Shown: piece by piece, positions 1 through 5,797 of the stretch
Position numbering within the stretch: the first letter of the stretch is position 1
How the letters are laid out: each line of letters begins with the position of its first letter
From: Desulfobulbaceae bacterium
GTDB lineage: Bacteria; Desulfobacterota; Desulfobulbia; Desulfobulbales; DAOVSZ01
Assembly: GCA_030627725.1 (NCBI GenBank)
Contig: DAOVSZ010000143.1
Coordinates: 1-7,107 of the forward strand
DNA: 7,107 nucleotides
Reading direction: 5' to 3'
Made by a program: the position numbers and the translations under genes
Notes under the pieces: generated by a model
Database searches by the model: none
What the model was told of the DNA's origin: nothing
The model's input: only the letters and a program-made list of their open reading frames with translations

Positions 1-70
1 CAACCTCGTAAAAAATCACAATCGCGGAATTCGTCTTCAATGATTTCAATAAGACAGAAACGGTTAACGC

Positions 71-99
71 GTCCGTCTCGTGCTTTTTACGAGACCGAC
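71..99. repeat. Hairpin in left intergenic stretch
   Basis: A 7-bp perfect stem (GTCTCGT at 75-81, ACGAGAC at 89-95) closes a 7-nt loop, and after one mismatch three more pairs (71-73 with 97-99) extend it. Neither side has a convincing T-run, so it is not an obvious terminator. It would lie in the 5' leader of any leftward transcript started near 109. Positions 1-200 otherwise hold no reading frame that I can support. Confidence 0.4.
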
Positions 100-115
100 A
101 AAAGATACTCTTCGC

Positions 116-145
116 ATTATATCAGTTTTCCAGTATATATTACAA
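116..145 (-). promoter_or_regulatory. Possible leftward sigma-70-type promoter
   Basis: Read on the minus strand, TTGTAA (145-140) and a perfect TATAAT (121-116) are separated by 18 bp. This would drive a gene lying beyond the left edge, divergent from the MoaE-like gene. The AT-rich setting makes chance matches likely. A weaker rightward candidate for the MoaE-like gene is TATATT at 136-141, with no good -35. Confidence 0.3.
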
Positions 146-200
146 CTTCGGAGAATACCTAGACAATACACGGCGCCTGCCGACTCACGGAGGATGTGGA

Positions 201-566
201 ATGGATATTTCAGAGGCTGTCAGACAGATGAAAAAAAAACCTGCATTCAGCAGTAATGTAGGAATGGTCCTGATACACAATGGAACGGTCAGAGGACGGT
301 CTCGGACGGACGGGGAAAAAGTCACCTCTCTTGAAGTTCGGCCTAATCAGGAAAAAATTGAAGAAATCAGGCAGGATTTTTTAAAAAAAACCGGAATCTT
401 TGACATCAATATCGAGGCACGCGAGGGAAGATTTCAGCCGGGTGAGGATCTTCTCTTCATCATCGTTGCAGGAGACATCAGAGAGCACGTCAAACCGACG
501 CTCTCCGACCTGCTTGAAAGGATCAAGACTGAAGCGATAGAGAAGAAAGAAATTCTTGAAGAGTAA
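201..566 (+). CDS. MoaE-like molybdopterin synthase catalytic subunit
   Basis: This 121-residue protein resembles MoaE, the large subunit of molybdopterin synthase. That enzyme transfers sulfur from MoaD thiocarboxylate to precursor Z (cPMP) in the cytoplasm during molybdenum cofactor synthesis. Visible family features are the early strand plus arginine-rich turn (GTVRGRSR, residues 28-35), the PGED strand (80-83), the GDIRE segment (91-95) and a C-terminal helix with lysines at 109 and 115-116. Those lysines sit where MoaE has its active-site lysines. It is shorter than enterobacterial MoaE (about 150 residues), lacking the C-terminal tail. The ATG is supported by GGAGGA at 189-194, 6-7 nt upstream. 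No moaD or other cofactor gene is in view, so it stands alone here and is followed by a convergent gene. The fold assignment is fairly secure. Activity with a conventional MoaD is inferred, and the protein could be a MoaE paralogue with a changed role. Confidence 0.75.
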   Translation: MDISEAVRQMKKKPAFSSNVGMVLIHNGTVRGRSRTDGEKVTSLEVRPNQEKIEEIRQDFLKKTGIFDINIEAREGRFQPGEDLLFIIVAGDIREHVKPTLSDLLERIKTEAIEKKEILEE

Positions 567-605
567 AAAAACATGCCGACCAGACACGATGCGTCTGACC
601 GGCAT
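565..605 (-). terminator. Rho-independent terminator of the ZraP-like gene
   Basis: Arms 573-585 and 593-605 close a 7-nt loop (586-592). On the plus strand the stem has two adjacent A/C mismatches (579/599 and 580/598). On the minus strand these become G-U pairs, giving an unbroken 13-bp stem. Reading leftward the stem is followed by G and then seven U (571-565), an ideal tail. The sequence therefore favours termination of the minus-strand transcript from 627-1091. In the other direction TTTTCT follows the stem, so weaker bidirectional use is possible. The U-tract overlaps the MoaE-like stop codon TAA (564-566). Confidence 0.8.
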
Positions 606-626
606 TTTCTCAAAAAAAATAGAATA

Positions 627-1091
627 CTAACGGTTCCAGCGATGGCCGGGACCGTGACCGCCACCTCGCACTCCGTCCGGGCCGTCACAGAAATAGCCGC
701 CACCGCCACCTGCTCCAAGTCCGCCGCCACGTCTGGCAAACCCTGGCGTAAACCCTGTTTCTGCCGATTTTTCCTTCAGTTGCGCCCGCAGGTCAAACAT
801 TTCGCTCCAGAGCAGACTTGCCTGCTCCTTGTCCACGTCTTCACTTCGCATCAGGTCCCTGTAGGCAGTTCTTTTTTCAGCAAGCTGCTCCCTGACATCC
901 GTTGTCGCATCAAGAAACTCCTGCCGTGCCTCTTGGGCCTCTTCAGTAAAATTCATGCCCTTGAACGAACCGTCGCAGTTTCCCGGTCCGTTCCCATGAT
1001 GACCACCGCCGCCCCAACGGGCATCCGCCGCCTGTACGCCTGCAAAGCCAATCGCTGCAACCAAAGCCAGAGTCGTTAATGTCTTTTTCAT
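627..1091 (-). CDS. Periplasmic ZraP/CpxP-like metal-stress protein
   Basis: A 154-residue exported protein. Residues 1-24 form a signal peptide: MKK start, hydrophobic core LALVAAIGFAG, and ADA before the likely cleavage after Ala24. The mature part has a Gly/His-rich segment (26-37), then an amphipathic helical core (about 47-110) beginning FTEEAQEAR and containing LRAQLKEK. That core matches the ZraP/CpxP/Spy-like 'metal resistance' group, whose members are periplasmic chaperones or modulators of envelope-stress sensor kinases and can bind zinc. The tail (120-154) is again Gly-rich, with Cys135 and His146/His150. Cys39 lies before the helices, so the two cysteines flank the core. The start is fixed by AAGGAG (1103-1098), six nt before the ATG. 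Upstream lies a near-consensus sigma-54 promoter, and downstream a strong terminator, so it is probably monocistronic. Family-level assignment is good; the metal specificity is unknown. Confidence 0.75.
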   Translation of the reverse strand: MKKTLTTLALVAAIGFAGVQAADARWGGGGHHGNGPGNCDGSFKGMNFTEEAQEARQEFLDATTDVREQLAEKRTAYRDLMRSEDVDKEQASLLWSEMFDLRAQLKEKSAETGFTPGFARRGGGLGAGGGGGYFCDGPDGVRGGGHGPGHRWNR

Positions 1092-1214
1092 GATAATCTC
1101 CTTAAAAATTAATAAAGTAAATGAGTAAATAAAAACTTACATATCTTAAAATTTCCCTTCAGATCTTGACTGTCGTGCCGGCAGATCATCAGATGCGTCT
1201 TTACACCCTAGTAT

Positions 1215-1230
1215 TACAATTGCCGTGCCA
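1215..1230 (-). promoter_or_regulatory. Sigma-54 (-24/-12) promoter of the ZraP-like gene
   Basis: On the minus strand from 1230 to 1215 the sequence is TGGCACG-GCAA-TTGTA. The sigma-54 consensus is TGGCACG-N4-TTGC(A/T), so 11 of 12 fixed positions match. The one deviation is T instead of C at -12. The preceding base (T) and following base (G) also fit the extended consensus. The predicted transcript start is about 1204, giving a leader of about 113 nt ending in the good ribosome site at 1103-1098. Confidence 0.6.
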
Positions 1231-1248
1231 ACACAACAAAATACTTGT

Positions 1249-1261
1249 TAACATCTTGAAA
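1249..1261 (-). promoter_or_regulatory. Possible IHF site
   Basis: On the minus strand TTTCAAGATGTTA matches the IHF consensus WATCAANNNNTTR at all but one fixed position. It lies about -45 to -57 from the predicted sigma-54 start, between promoter and inverted repeat. DNA-bending sites are usual there in NtrC-type promoters. On its own the match is weak; position is the main argument. Confidence 0.25.
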
Positions 1262-1301
1262 TCACACCACAAAACTCTTTCCAACCAAATAAGAAAGGCC
1301 A

Positions 1302-1331
1302 TTGACTCCCCCTGATCTGGATACTTATTAT
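1302..1331 (+). promoter_or_regulatory. Sigma-70-type promoter for the lipoprotein-kinase operon
   Basis: TTGACT (1302-1307) and TATTAT (1326-1331) each match consensus at 5 of 6 positions and are 18 bp apart. Transcription would begin near 1338, leaving a leader of about 195 nt before the ATG at 1533. The -10 hexamer lies inside the inverted repeat 1317-1335, so a protein bound there would be expected to block or modulate this promoter. Confidence 0.4.
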
Positions 1332-1335
1332 CCAG
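1317..1335. promoter_or_regulatory. Perfect 7-5-7 inverted repeat, likely operator or activator site
   Basis: CTGGATA (1317-1323) and TATCCAG (1329-1335) are perfect inverted arms around CTTAT. A partial copy, TGGATACTT, recurs at 1349-1357, 31 bp (about three helical turns) after the same word at 1318-1326. The centre is about 122 bp upstream of the predicted sigma-54 start, a typical distance for an NtrC-type activator. It also overlaps the -10 of the rightward promoter. Which protein binds is not visible; the NtrC-type regulator at the right edge is one candidate. Confidence 0.45.
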
Positions 1336-1532
1336 TCTGCGAAACAGTTGGATACTTTTGACTCGGGAAACAATCGCAATCGACCGATAACCAGCATACA
1401 CAAAAAACTACTGCCATGTACCTGGGATATGATACTATATGGAGTATAAGCACTTGAAGAACCGAACAAAACAGCCATTTCTTTCATCATGGCCTTACGA
1501 CTGGCAACATTCTTTCACTTAAGGATAAGCAT

Positions 1533-2579
1533 ATGCGAATAACCGGCCTGAAACACATTGCTCCGGCCTTCCCTATTTTCTTTTTATCCGCCTTTCTACT
1601 GTCTCTTTCCGCCTGCTCTGATGGGCCTCCTGAAAAAGTTCTTTCCGAAAAACCGTCAACACAACAGAAAGCGGCTGTACCGACAACCGCAAAGACAACA
1701 AAAGTCCTGTATGTGGATTCATATCATGCTGAATATGCGCCAAATCCTATCATGCATCGTGCTGCCAGGAAAATTTTAGAACCTGCCGGAGTGACAATGC
1801 GGGAGATCTATATGGATGCCAAAAGAAAAAAAGGCGATGCGCTCCAGCAGGCTGAGGCCCTCAAGGTAAAGGACCTTATCGAAACCTGGCAGCCGGATCT
1901 TGTTATTGCCGCGGATGATGCGGCCAGCAAGTATCTTGTCATGCCCTATTACAGAGATGCCGCCCTTCCCTTTGTCTTTATGGGAGTAAACTGGGACGCT
2001 GCTCATTATGAATATCCGTACAGCAATGTAACGGGCCAGGTCGAAGTGGAGCTCATAAGAGACCTGCTTAATGAGATAAAAAAATATGCGCGCGGCAGCC
2101 GAATCGGCATCCTCACCGGCGATACCCTGACCGACCGGACGGCGATGGAACATTATAACGAGGTCATGGGTATTCAGTTCGATGAGACATGGCTGGTCAA
2201 TACCTTTGATGAATGGAAGGAGACATACCTCGTTATGCAGAACGAGGTTGATGCCCTCTTTGTCCGTAACTACTCCGGCATAAAGGACTGGGATGACGAA
2301 GAGGCAAAAAGAATCATCATGAACTACACAACCATTCCAACCGGCGCAGTCACCAGCCATATGGCCCCCTTTGTATTAATCAACTTTGCCAAGGATAAAC
2401 GAGAATTTGGCGAATATGCAGCACACACGGCCCTCAAAATCCTGAACGGAACCTCTCCTGCCGATATCCCCTTAACCAGCAACCAGGAGGCAAGGATCTT
2501 TCTGAACATGCCGCTTGCCAACAAGCTCGACATCACCTTTCCGATCCAGTTAATCAACATTGCAAACTTTACCGAATAA
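1533..2579 (+). CDS. ABC_sub_bind-family solute-binding lipoprotein
   Basis: A 348-residue exported lipoprotein. A basic N-terminus, a hydrophobic run (12-25) and the lipobox LSAC place the lipidated cysteine at residue 28. Ser at +2 argues against inner-membrane retention by the enterobacterial rule. A Lys/Thr/Pro-rich linker (about 30-56) leads into a two-lobed periplasmic-binding domain from TKVLYVDSYH (56-65) to the end. Family-like segments are PDLVIAADDAASKYL, LPFVFMGVNWD, SRIGILTGDT and the closing ILNGTSPADIPL and LDITFPIQL. These fit the ABC transporter substrate-binding family PF04392. Start: AAGGAT (1521-1526), six nt before the ATG. No permease or ATPase gene lies near. Instead a membrane hybrid kinase follows after 9 bp, so the protein probably serves as a ligand-capturing sensor partner rather than a transporter part. 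The ligand is unknown. Its stop codon is in the same frame as the kinase gene. Confidence 0.75.
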   Translation: MRITGLKHIAPAFPIFFLSAFLLSLSACSDGPPEKVLSEKPSTQQKAAVPTTAKTTKVLYVDSYHAEYAPNPIMHRAARKILEPAGVTMREIYMDAKRKKGDALQQAEALKVKDLIETWQPDLVIAADDAASKYLVMPYYRDAALPFVFMGVNWDAAHYEYPYSNVTGQVEVELIRDLLNEIKKYARGSRIGILTGDTLTDRTAMEHYNEVMGIQFDETWLVNTFDEWKETYLVMQNEVDALFVRNYSGIKDWDDEEAKRIIMNYTTIPTGAVTSHMAPFVLINFAKDKREFGEYAAHTALKILNGTSPADIPLTSNQEARIFLNMPLANKLDITFPIQLINIANFTE

Positions 2580-2588
2580 CAGAACCGT

Positions 2589-4934
2589 ATGCGCGGAACA
2601 TCGATCACATCAAAAATCCTCTCGGTCATTATTGCATCATTTCTGCTGATGGCAGTCAGTGTCGTGACCGTTTCCGACAGGCAGCTCAAAAAAATAATTG
2701 ATAGCAGCCAGACCGAGGTATATACGGAGAAAATACATCACATCTATGAGATGCTGAACAGAAGAGATCAGCGTCTTCAGGATACATTACGGGTAGACGC
2801 CTATATTAAAGACTTCCAGGAGAGCTTCCTGATCGCTTTCAGCAATGAATTCTATCAGCAGGATGAAAATATTTTCCCCTTTATTATCGACAACACAGGT
2901 CATTGTATCGCTCATTCTCACCTGAAAAGATGCAATGCGCCCCTTTCTCAGCAAGCCCAGATACAAAAAATAATCAACGCCGATCAAGGCTCTTTTGACT
3001 ACGAATTTGAAGGCGAAAAGCACTGGCTGATCTACCAGCATTTCACACCGTGGGACTGGATCATCTGCTATTCCGTGCCGCTTGAACTCAAATACGCCGA
3101 TGCCACTGTCTTCAAAAGGACCCTTATTATCATCATATCCCTTATTTCAGCGGCAATCCTCTTTGTTCTCTTACTTTTCATCTTCAGGCTCACCGGCACA
3201 ATTTCTCGTTTAACCCGCGCCGCTTCAGAGATTGCGACCGGCAACCTGGAGCATACCATCGAAATCGACCGTTCGGATGAACTCGGCGTCCTGGCCAAAA
3301 GCTTTATCTCCATGCGTGATTCAATCAAAGAAAAAATAGACATGCTTAAGGATAAAAACGAAAATCTCAGGCTGGAAATATCCGAACGTATGCTGGTAGA
3401 AAAGGCCCTGGCAGCAGAGAAAGAACAACTGGCCGTGACCTTGAAAAGCATCGGAGACGGTGTTATTACCACGGACATAAACGGCAATGTGGCGCTCATA
3501 AACAATGTTGCCGAGAACCTGACCGGCTGGTCGCAGAAAGATGCTTTTGGTGAAGCCTTATGCAGCGTATTTAACATCGTTAGCGAAAAAACTCGCAAAC
3601 CATGCAACAACCCAGCGGAAAAAGTTCTTAAGACAGGCAGTATCATCGGCCTTGAGAACCACACGGTCCTGATTGCAAAAGACGGCACGGAAAGAAGCAT
3701 TGCCGACAGCGGCGCTCCTATTCGTGATAAAAACAGCAAGATCATCGGCGTTGTCCTTGTTTTCAGGGACGTGACGGAACAACTCAAGATGGAAGAGGAG
3801 CTCATCAAAATAAAGAAGCTTGAGTCGGTTGGTGTTTTAGCAGGCGGTATCGCCCATGATTTCAACAACATCCTTGTGGCAATTCTGGGCAACCTGAACC
3901 TGGCCGCCTTGCTGGTTGATCCGGAGGAAAAAATCGCCTCACTTCTTTCTGAGGCGGAAAAGGCGACCTTGCGGGCCCGGGACCTTACCCAACAGCTCCT
4001 CACCTTTTCAAAAGGAGGCGAGCCGGTCAAGGAAACCGCCTCTATCCCAGAGGTCATCAAGGATTCCGCCGAATTTATCCTTCGTGGTGGAACGATCGTC
4101 TGTCAGTATGATATTGCTGATGATCTCTGGCAGGTGGAAGTTGACAAGGGACAGATAAGCCAGGTCATTCAGAACCTGATCATGAATGCCGACCAGGCCA
4201 TGCCGGATGGCGGCGTTATCAATATCCAGTGCAGTAACGTTGATGTCTTAAAGAAGCAGGGACTCTTCCTGCCCAAGGAAAAAAACTATGTCAAGATCAC
4301 CATCACCGATTCCGGTTCCGGAATCGAGAAAAGTGTTATCGGTCGTATTTTTGACCCCTATTTCTCCACCAGAAAGGAAGGAAACGGTTTGGGGCTCACT
4401 ATAACCCATTCCATAATCAGCAAGCATGACGGTCATATCTCTGCTCAATCATTTCCAGGTGTCGGTACGACATTTACCATCTACCTGCCGGCAACACTCA
4501 CGAAAGAACCGCAACAACAGGAAAAAGAGGAAGAAAAAGTCCCGCACCCTGCTGGAGGAAAACTCACGGTGATGGTGATGGACGACGAAGAGTCGGTCAG
4601 AGAGGTGGCCCACGGCATGCTCACGTACCTCGGTTATGAGGTCGTGCCGGTTAACGATGGTGAACAGGCGATCGCAGAATATCAACGTCTGCAGGATACC
4701 GAACATCCGGTAGATGTTGTGATCATGGACCTTACAATCCCCGCTGGAATGGGCGGCAAGGAAGCGGTGACAAAACTTCTTGACATTAATCCGCAGGCAA
4801 AGGTCATCGTTTCAAGCGGCTATTCAAACGACCCGATCATGGCAGACTGCAATAAATACGGGTTCTGCGCCGCAGTCACCAAACCGTATCAGATTGATGA
4901 TCTCGCACGAGCGATAAACCAGGTAGTGTTATAA
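2589..4934 (+). CDS. Membrane hybrid histidine kinase (Cache-like, HAMP, PAS, HisKA, HATPase, REC)
   Basis: A 781-residue sensor kinase. TM1 is about residues 9-28. A periplasmic Cache-like domain spans about 29-177 and includes the typical WLIYQHFTPWDWIICYSVPLE segment. TM2 is about 179-199. HAMP (about 200-255) leads through a coiled segment into a PAS domain (about 280-396). The HisKA phosphorylation site is His423 in GGIAHDFNN. The HATPase domain has an N-box (NLIMNADQA), a G1 box (DSGSGI), an F box (FDPYFS) and a G2 box (GNGLGL). After a charged linker the receiver has the acidic trio D665/D666/E667, phosphoacceptor D714 in IMDLTIP, S742 and K765 in TKPY. All catalytic positions look intact. 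No output domain follows, so phosphate presumably moves on through an unseen HPt protein, or the receiver tunes the kinase. The start lacks a Shine-Dalgarno sequence but is required for TM1. Being 9 bp after the lipoprotein stop, translation is probably coupled. Confidence 0.9.
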   Translation: MRGTSITSKILSVIIASFLLMAVSVVTVSDRQLKKIIDSSQTEVYTEKIHHIYEMLNRRDQRLQDTLRVDAYIKDFQESFLIAFSNEFYQQDENIFPFIIDNTGHCIAHSHLKRCNAPLSQQAQIQKIINADQGSFDYEFEGEKHWLIYQHFTPWDWIICYSVPLELKYADATVFKRTLIIIISLISAAILFVLLLFIFRLTGTISRLTRAASEIATGNLEHTIEIDRSDELGVLAKSFISMRDSIKEKIDMLKDKNENLRLEISERMLVEKALAAEKEQLAVTLKSIGDGVITTDINGNVALINNVAENLTGWSQKDAFGEALCSVFNIVSEKTRKPCNNPAEKVLKTGSIIGLENHTVLIAKDGTERSIADSGAPIRDKNSKIIGVVLVFRDVTEQLKMEEELIKIKKLESVGVLAGGIAHDFNNILVAILGNLNLAALLVDPEEKIASLLSEAEKATLRARDLTQQLLTFSKGGEPVKETASIPEVIKDSAEFILRGGTIVCQYDIADDLWQVEVDKGQISQVIQNLIMNADQAMPDGGVINIQCSNVDVLKKQGLFLPKEKNYVKITITDSGSGIEKSVIGRIFDPYFSTRKEGNGLGLTITHSIISKHDGHISAQSFPGVGTTFTIYLPATLTKEPQQQEKEEEKVPHPAGGKLTVMVMDDEESVREVAHGMLTYLGYEVVPVNDGEQAIAEYQRLQDTEHPVDVVIMDLTIPAGMGGKEAVTKLLDINPQAKVIVSSGYSNDPIMADCNKYGFCAAVTKPYQIDDLARAINQVVL

Positions 4935-4983
4935 TCAATAATCAATTGCCAATGAATAATTATTAAGTTAATGACATTGACCT

Positions 4984-5670
4984 ATGACTATCTCCTCTCA
5001 ACTTGCCACCATCCCGCTCTTTGAGGGACTGACCGACAGCCAATACGATCAGCTGTCCAAAATCATTGTCAGCCGCAAGTATGACCGTGGGCAGACAATT
5101 TTTTCCGAAGGAGATGAAGCGACAGGTTTTTTTGTCGTTGCCGAGGGGACCGTCAAGATCTTCAAGCTCTCCATGGACGGCAAGGAACAGATCCTGCACA
5201 TCTTCGGACCGGGTGAACCGTTCGCCGAAGTGGCGGTCTTCACCGGTTCGACCTTTCCCGCCCATGCTGAAGCCCTGAAGAAGAGCACGTTCTTTTTTGT
5301 CCCGCGAAAGGAGTTCATCTCGCTCATTCACGAAAACCCTTCCATGGCCATGAACATGATGGCGTCCATGTCCATGCGGCTGAAGAAGTTTGCCATGATG
5401 ATCGAAGACCTTTCCCTCAAGGAAGTACCGAACAGGCTTGCCGCCCATTTTCTGTACTTGAGCGCCCAGAACAACGATTCGAAGGAATTTCAGCTCAATA
5501 TTTCAAAAAGTCAGCTCGCAAGCCTCATGGGAACGGTACCGGAAACTTTATCTCGCATCCTTTCACGAATGAGCAGTCAGAATTTCGTCTCCATCCATGG
5601 CTCCAAAATCACAGTACATGACAGCTCGGGCCTCCGTGCTCTTGCAGATGGCGAGACAAAATTGGGGTAA
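4984..5670 (+). CDS. Crp/Fnr-family transcription regulator
   Basis: A 228-residue cytoplasmic DNA-binding protein. Residues about 10-110 form the cyclic-nucleotide-type beta-roll (SEGDEATGFFVVAEG, FGPGEPFAEVAVF). A long dimerisation helix covers about 113-145, and the winged helix-turn-helix covers about 168-215 with the recognition segment ISKSQLASLMGTVPETLSRIL. There is no cysteine, so an Fnr-type iron-sulfur cluster is excluded. The Arg-Ser pair that binds cAMP phosphate in Crp is replaced by FPAHAEA, so cAMP is unlikely. The EDLSLKEVPNRLA stretch recalls DNR- and HcpR-like members that respond to nitrogen-oxide stress, but the effector cannot be assigned. There is no clear ribosome site; an in-frame TGA at 4978-4980 rules out an earlier start. 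The 49-bp gap to the kinase is AT-rich, with the palindrome AATAATTATT (4955-4964). Co-transcription with the kinase is plausible. The final codons and stop lie inside a repeat that is copied downstream. Confidence 0.85.
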   Translation: MTISSQLATIPLFEGLTDSQYDQLSKIIVSRKYDRGQTIFSEGDEATGFFVVAEGTVKIFKLSMDGKEQILHIFGPGEPFAEVAVFTGSTFPAHAEALKKSTFFFVPRKEFISLIHENPSMAMNMMASMSMRLKKFAMMIEDLSLKEVPNRLAAHFLYLSAQNNDSKEFQLNISKSQLASLMGTVPETLSRILSRMSSQNFVSIHGSKITVHDSSGLRALADGETKLG

Positions 5671-5773
5671 CTGCTCAGCAGCGCTCCATCTGCACACGAT
5701 CAGCCCTTCTCGCATAGCTAACTATAGCTCGGCAGCCTGCTTGTGCACATCTGAAGCGCTGCTGAACAGTTAC
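5667..5773. repeat. 107-bp imperfect long hairpin inside repeat unit 1
   Basis: GTAACTG (5667-5673) pairs with CAGTTAC (5767-5773). The 11-mer at 5675-5685 pairs with 5755-5765, and after a small bulge TGCACA (5691-5696) pairs with 5742-5747. The two single mismatches in the outer stem (5674/5766 and 5686/5754) are C/A on the plus strand but G-U on the minus strand, so a leftward RNA would fold into about 22 continuous pairs. The TAA stop of the Crp/Fnr gene lies in the left arm. Confidence 0.75.
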
Positions 5774-5788
5774 AGGCTGGTGTTTTTT
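5733..5788 (+). terminator. Possible terminator of the Crp/Fnr transcript
   Basis: CAGCCTG (5733-5739) pairs with CAGGCTG (5773-5779), followed by GTG and six T (5783-5788). The 33-nt loop is long and the pairing competes with the larger hairpin 5667-5773, so this is tentative. No better terminator follows the gene. Confidence 0.35.
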
Positions 5789-5797
5789 GTAACTTTG

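Larger units (their letters stand above)
1092..1532. other. Divergent regulatory region, 441 bp without a gene
   Basis: This stretch separates the leftward ZraP-like gene from the rightward lipoprotein-kinase operon. It holds a sigma-54-type promoter (1215-1230, -), a possible IHF site (1249-1261), a sigma-70-type promoter (1302-1331, +) and an inverted repeat (1317-1335). The motif TGGATACTT recurs at 1318-1326 and 1349-1357, exactly 31 bp apart. The motif TTGACTC occurs at 1302-1308 and 1358-1364. The ZraP-like leader (1092-1204) contains the palindrome TGCCGGCA (1176-1183). A smaller inverted repeat, ATACT/AGTAT, spans 1432-1447. No reading frame here has a ribosome site or protein-like composition that I would defend. 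Confidence 0.6.
5642..5797 (+). repeat. Tandem repeat unit 1 (156 bp, with hairpin core)
   Basis: Its first 40 bp (5642-5681) recur exactly at 5798-5837. Its terminal part 5767-5796 recurs at 5835-5864 with two differences in 30. Between those parts it holds 88 bp that unit 2 lacks. It begins inside the Crp/Fnr gene, so the last nine codons and the TAA are part of the repeat. The unit abuts unit 2 directly. Confidence 0.85.

Noticed and set aside
1..162. Open stretch from the left edge in the first plus frame, and minus-strand stretches without ATG in the same place
   Set aside because: The plus translation is Ser/Arg-rich and low in protein character. The minus stretches have no ATG and no ribosome site before the edge. 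Nothing separates them from chance.
573..1079. 168-codon plus-strand reading frame opposite the ZraP-like gene
   Set aside because: It is the antisense shadow of a gene with a signal peptide, ribosome site and terminator. Its own start has no ribosome site and lies in the terminator stem.
1201..1490. Two overlapping minus-strand reading frames in the divergent region
   Set aside because: No ribosome sites and unconvincing composition. They overlap the promoter elements.
1502..1517. Possible rightward -24/-12 promoter just before the lipoprotein gene
   Set aside because: Only about 9 of 12 positions match. The start would fall near 1528, leaving the ribosome site outside the mRNA.
3068..4060. 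330-codon minus-strand reading frame inside the kinase gene
   Set aside because: The plus strand encodes intact HAMP, PAS and HisKA motifs here. The antisense product is Ser-rich and typical of a codon-bias shadow.
4955..4964. AATAATTATT palindrome as an operator for the Crp/Fnr gene
   Set aside because: It is a perfect 10-bp palindrome but all A/T in an AT-rich gap. It does not match Fnr- or Crp-type half-sites.
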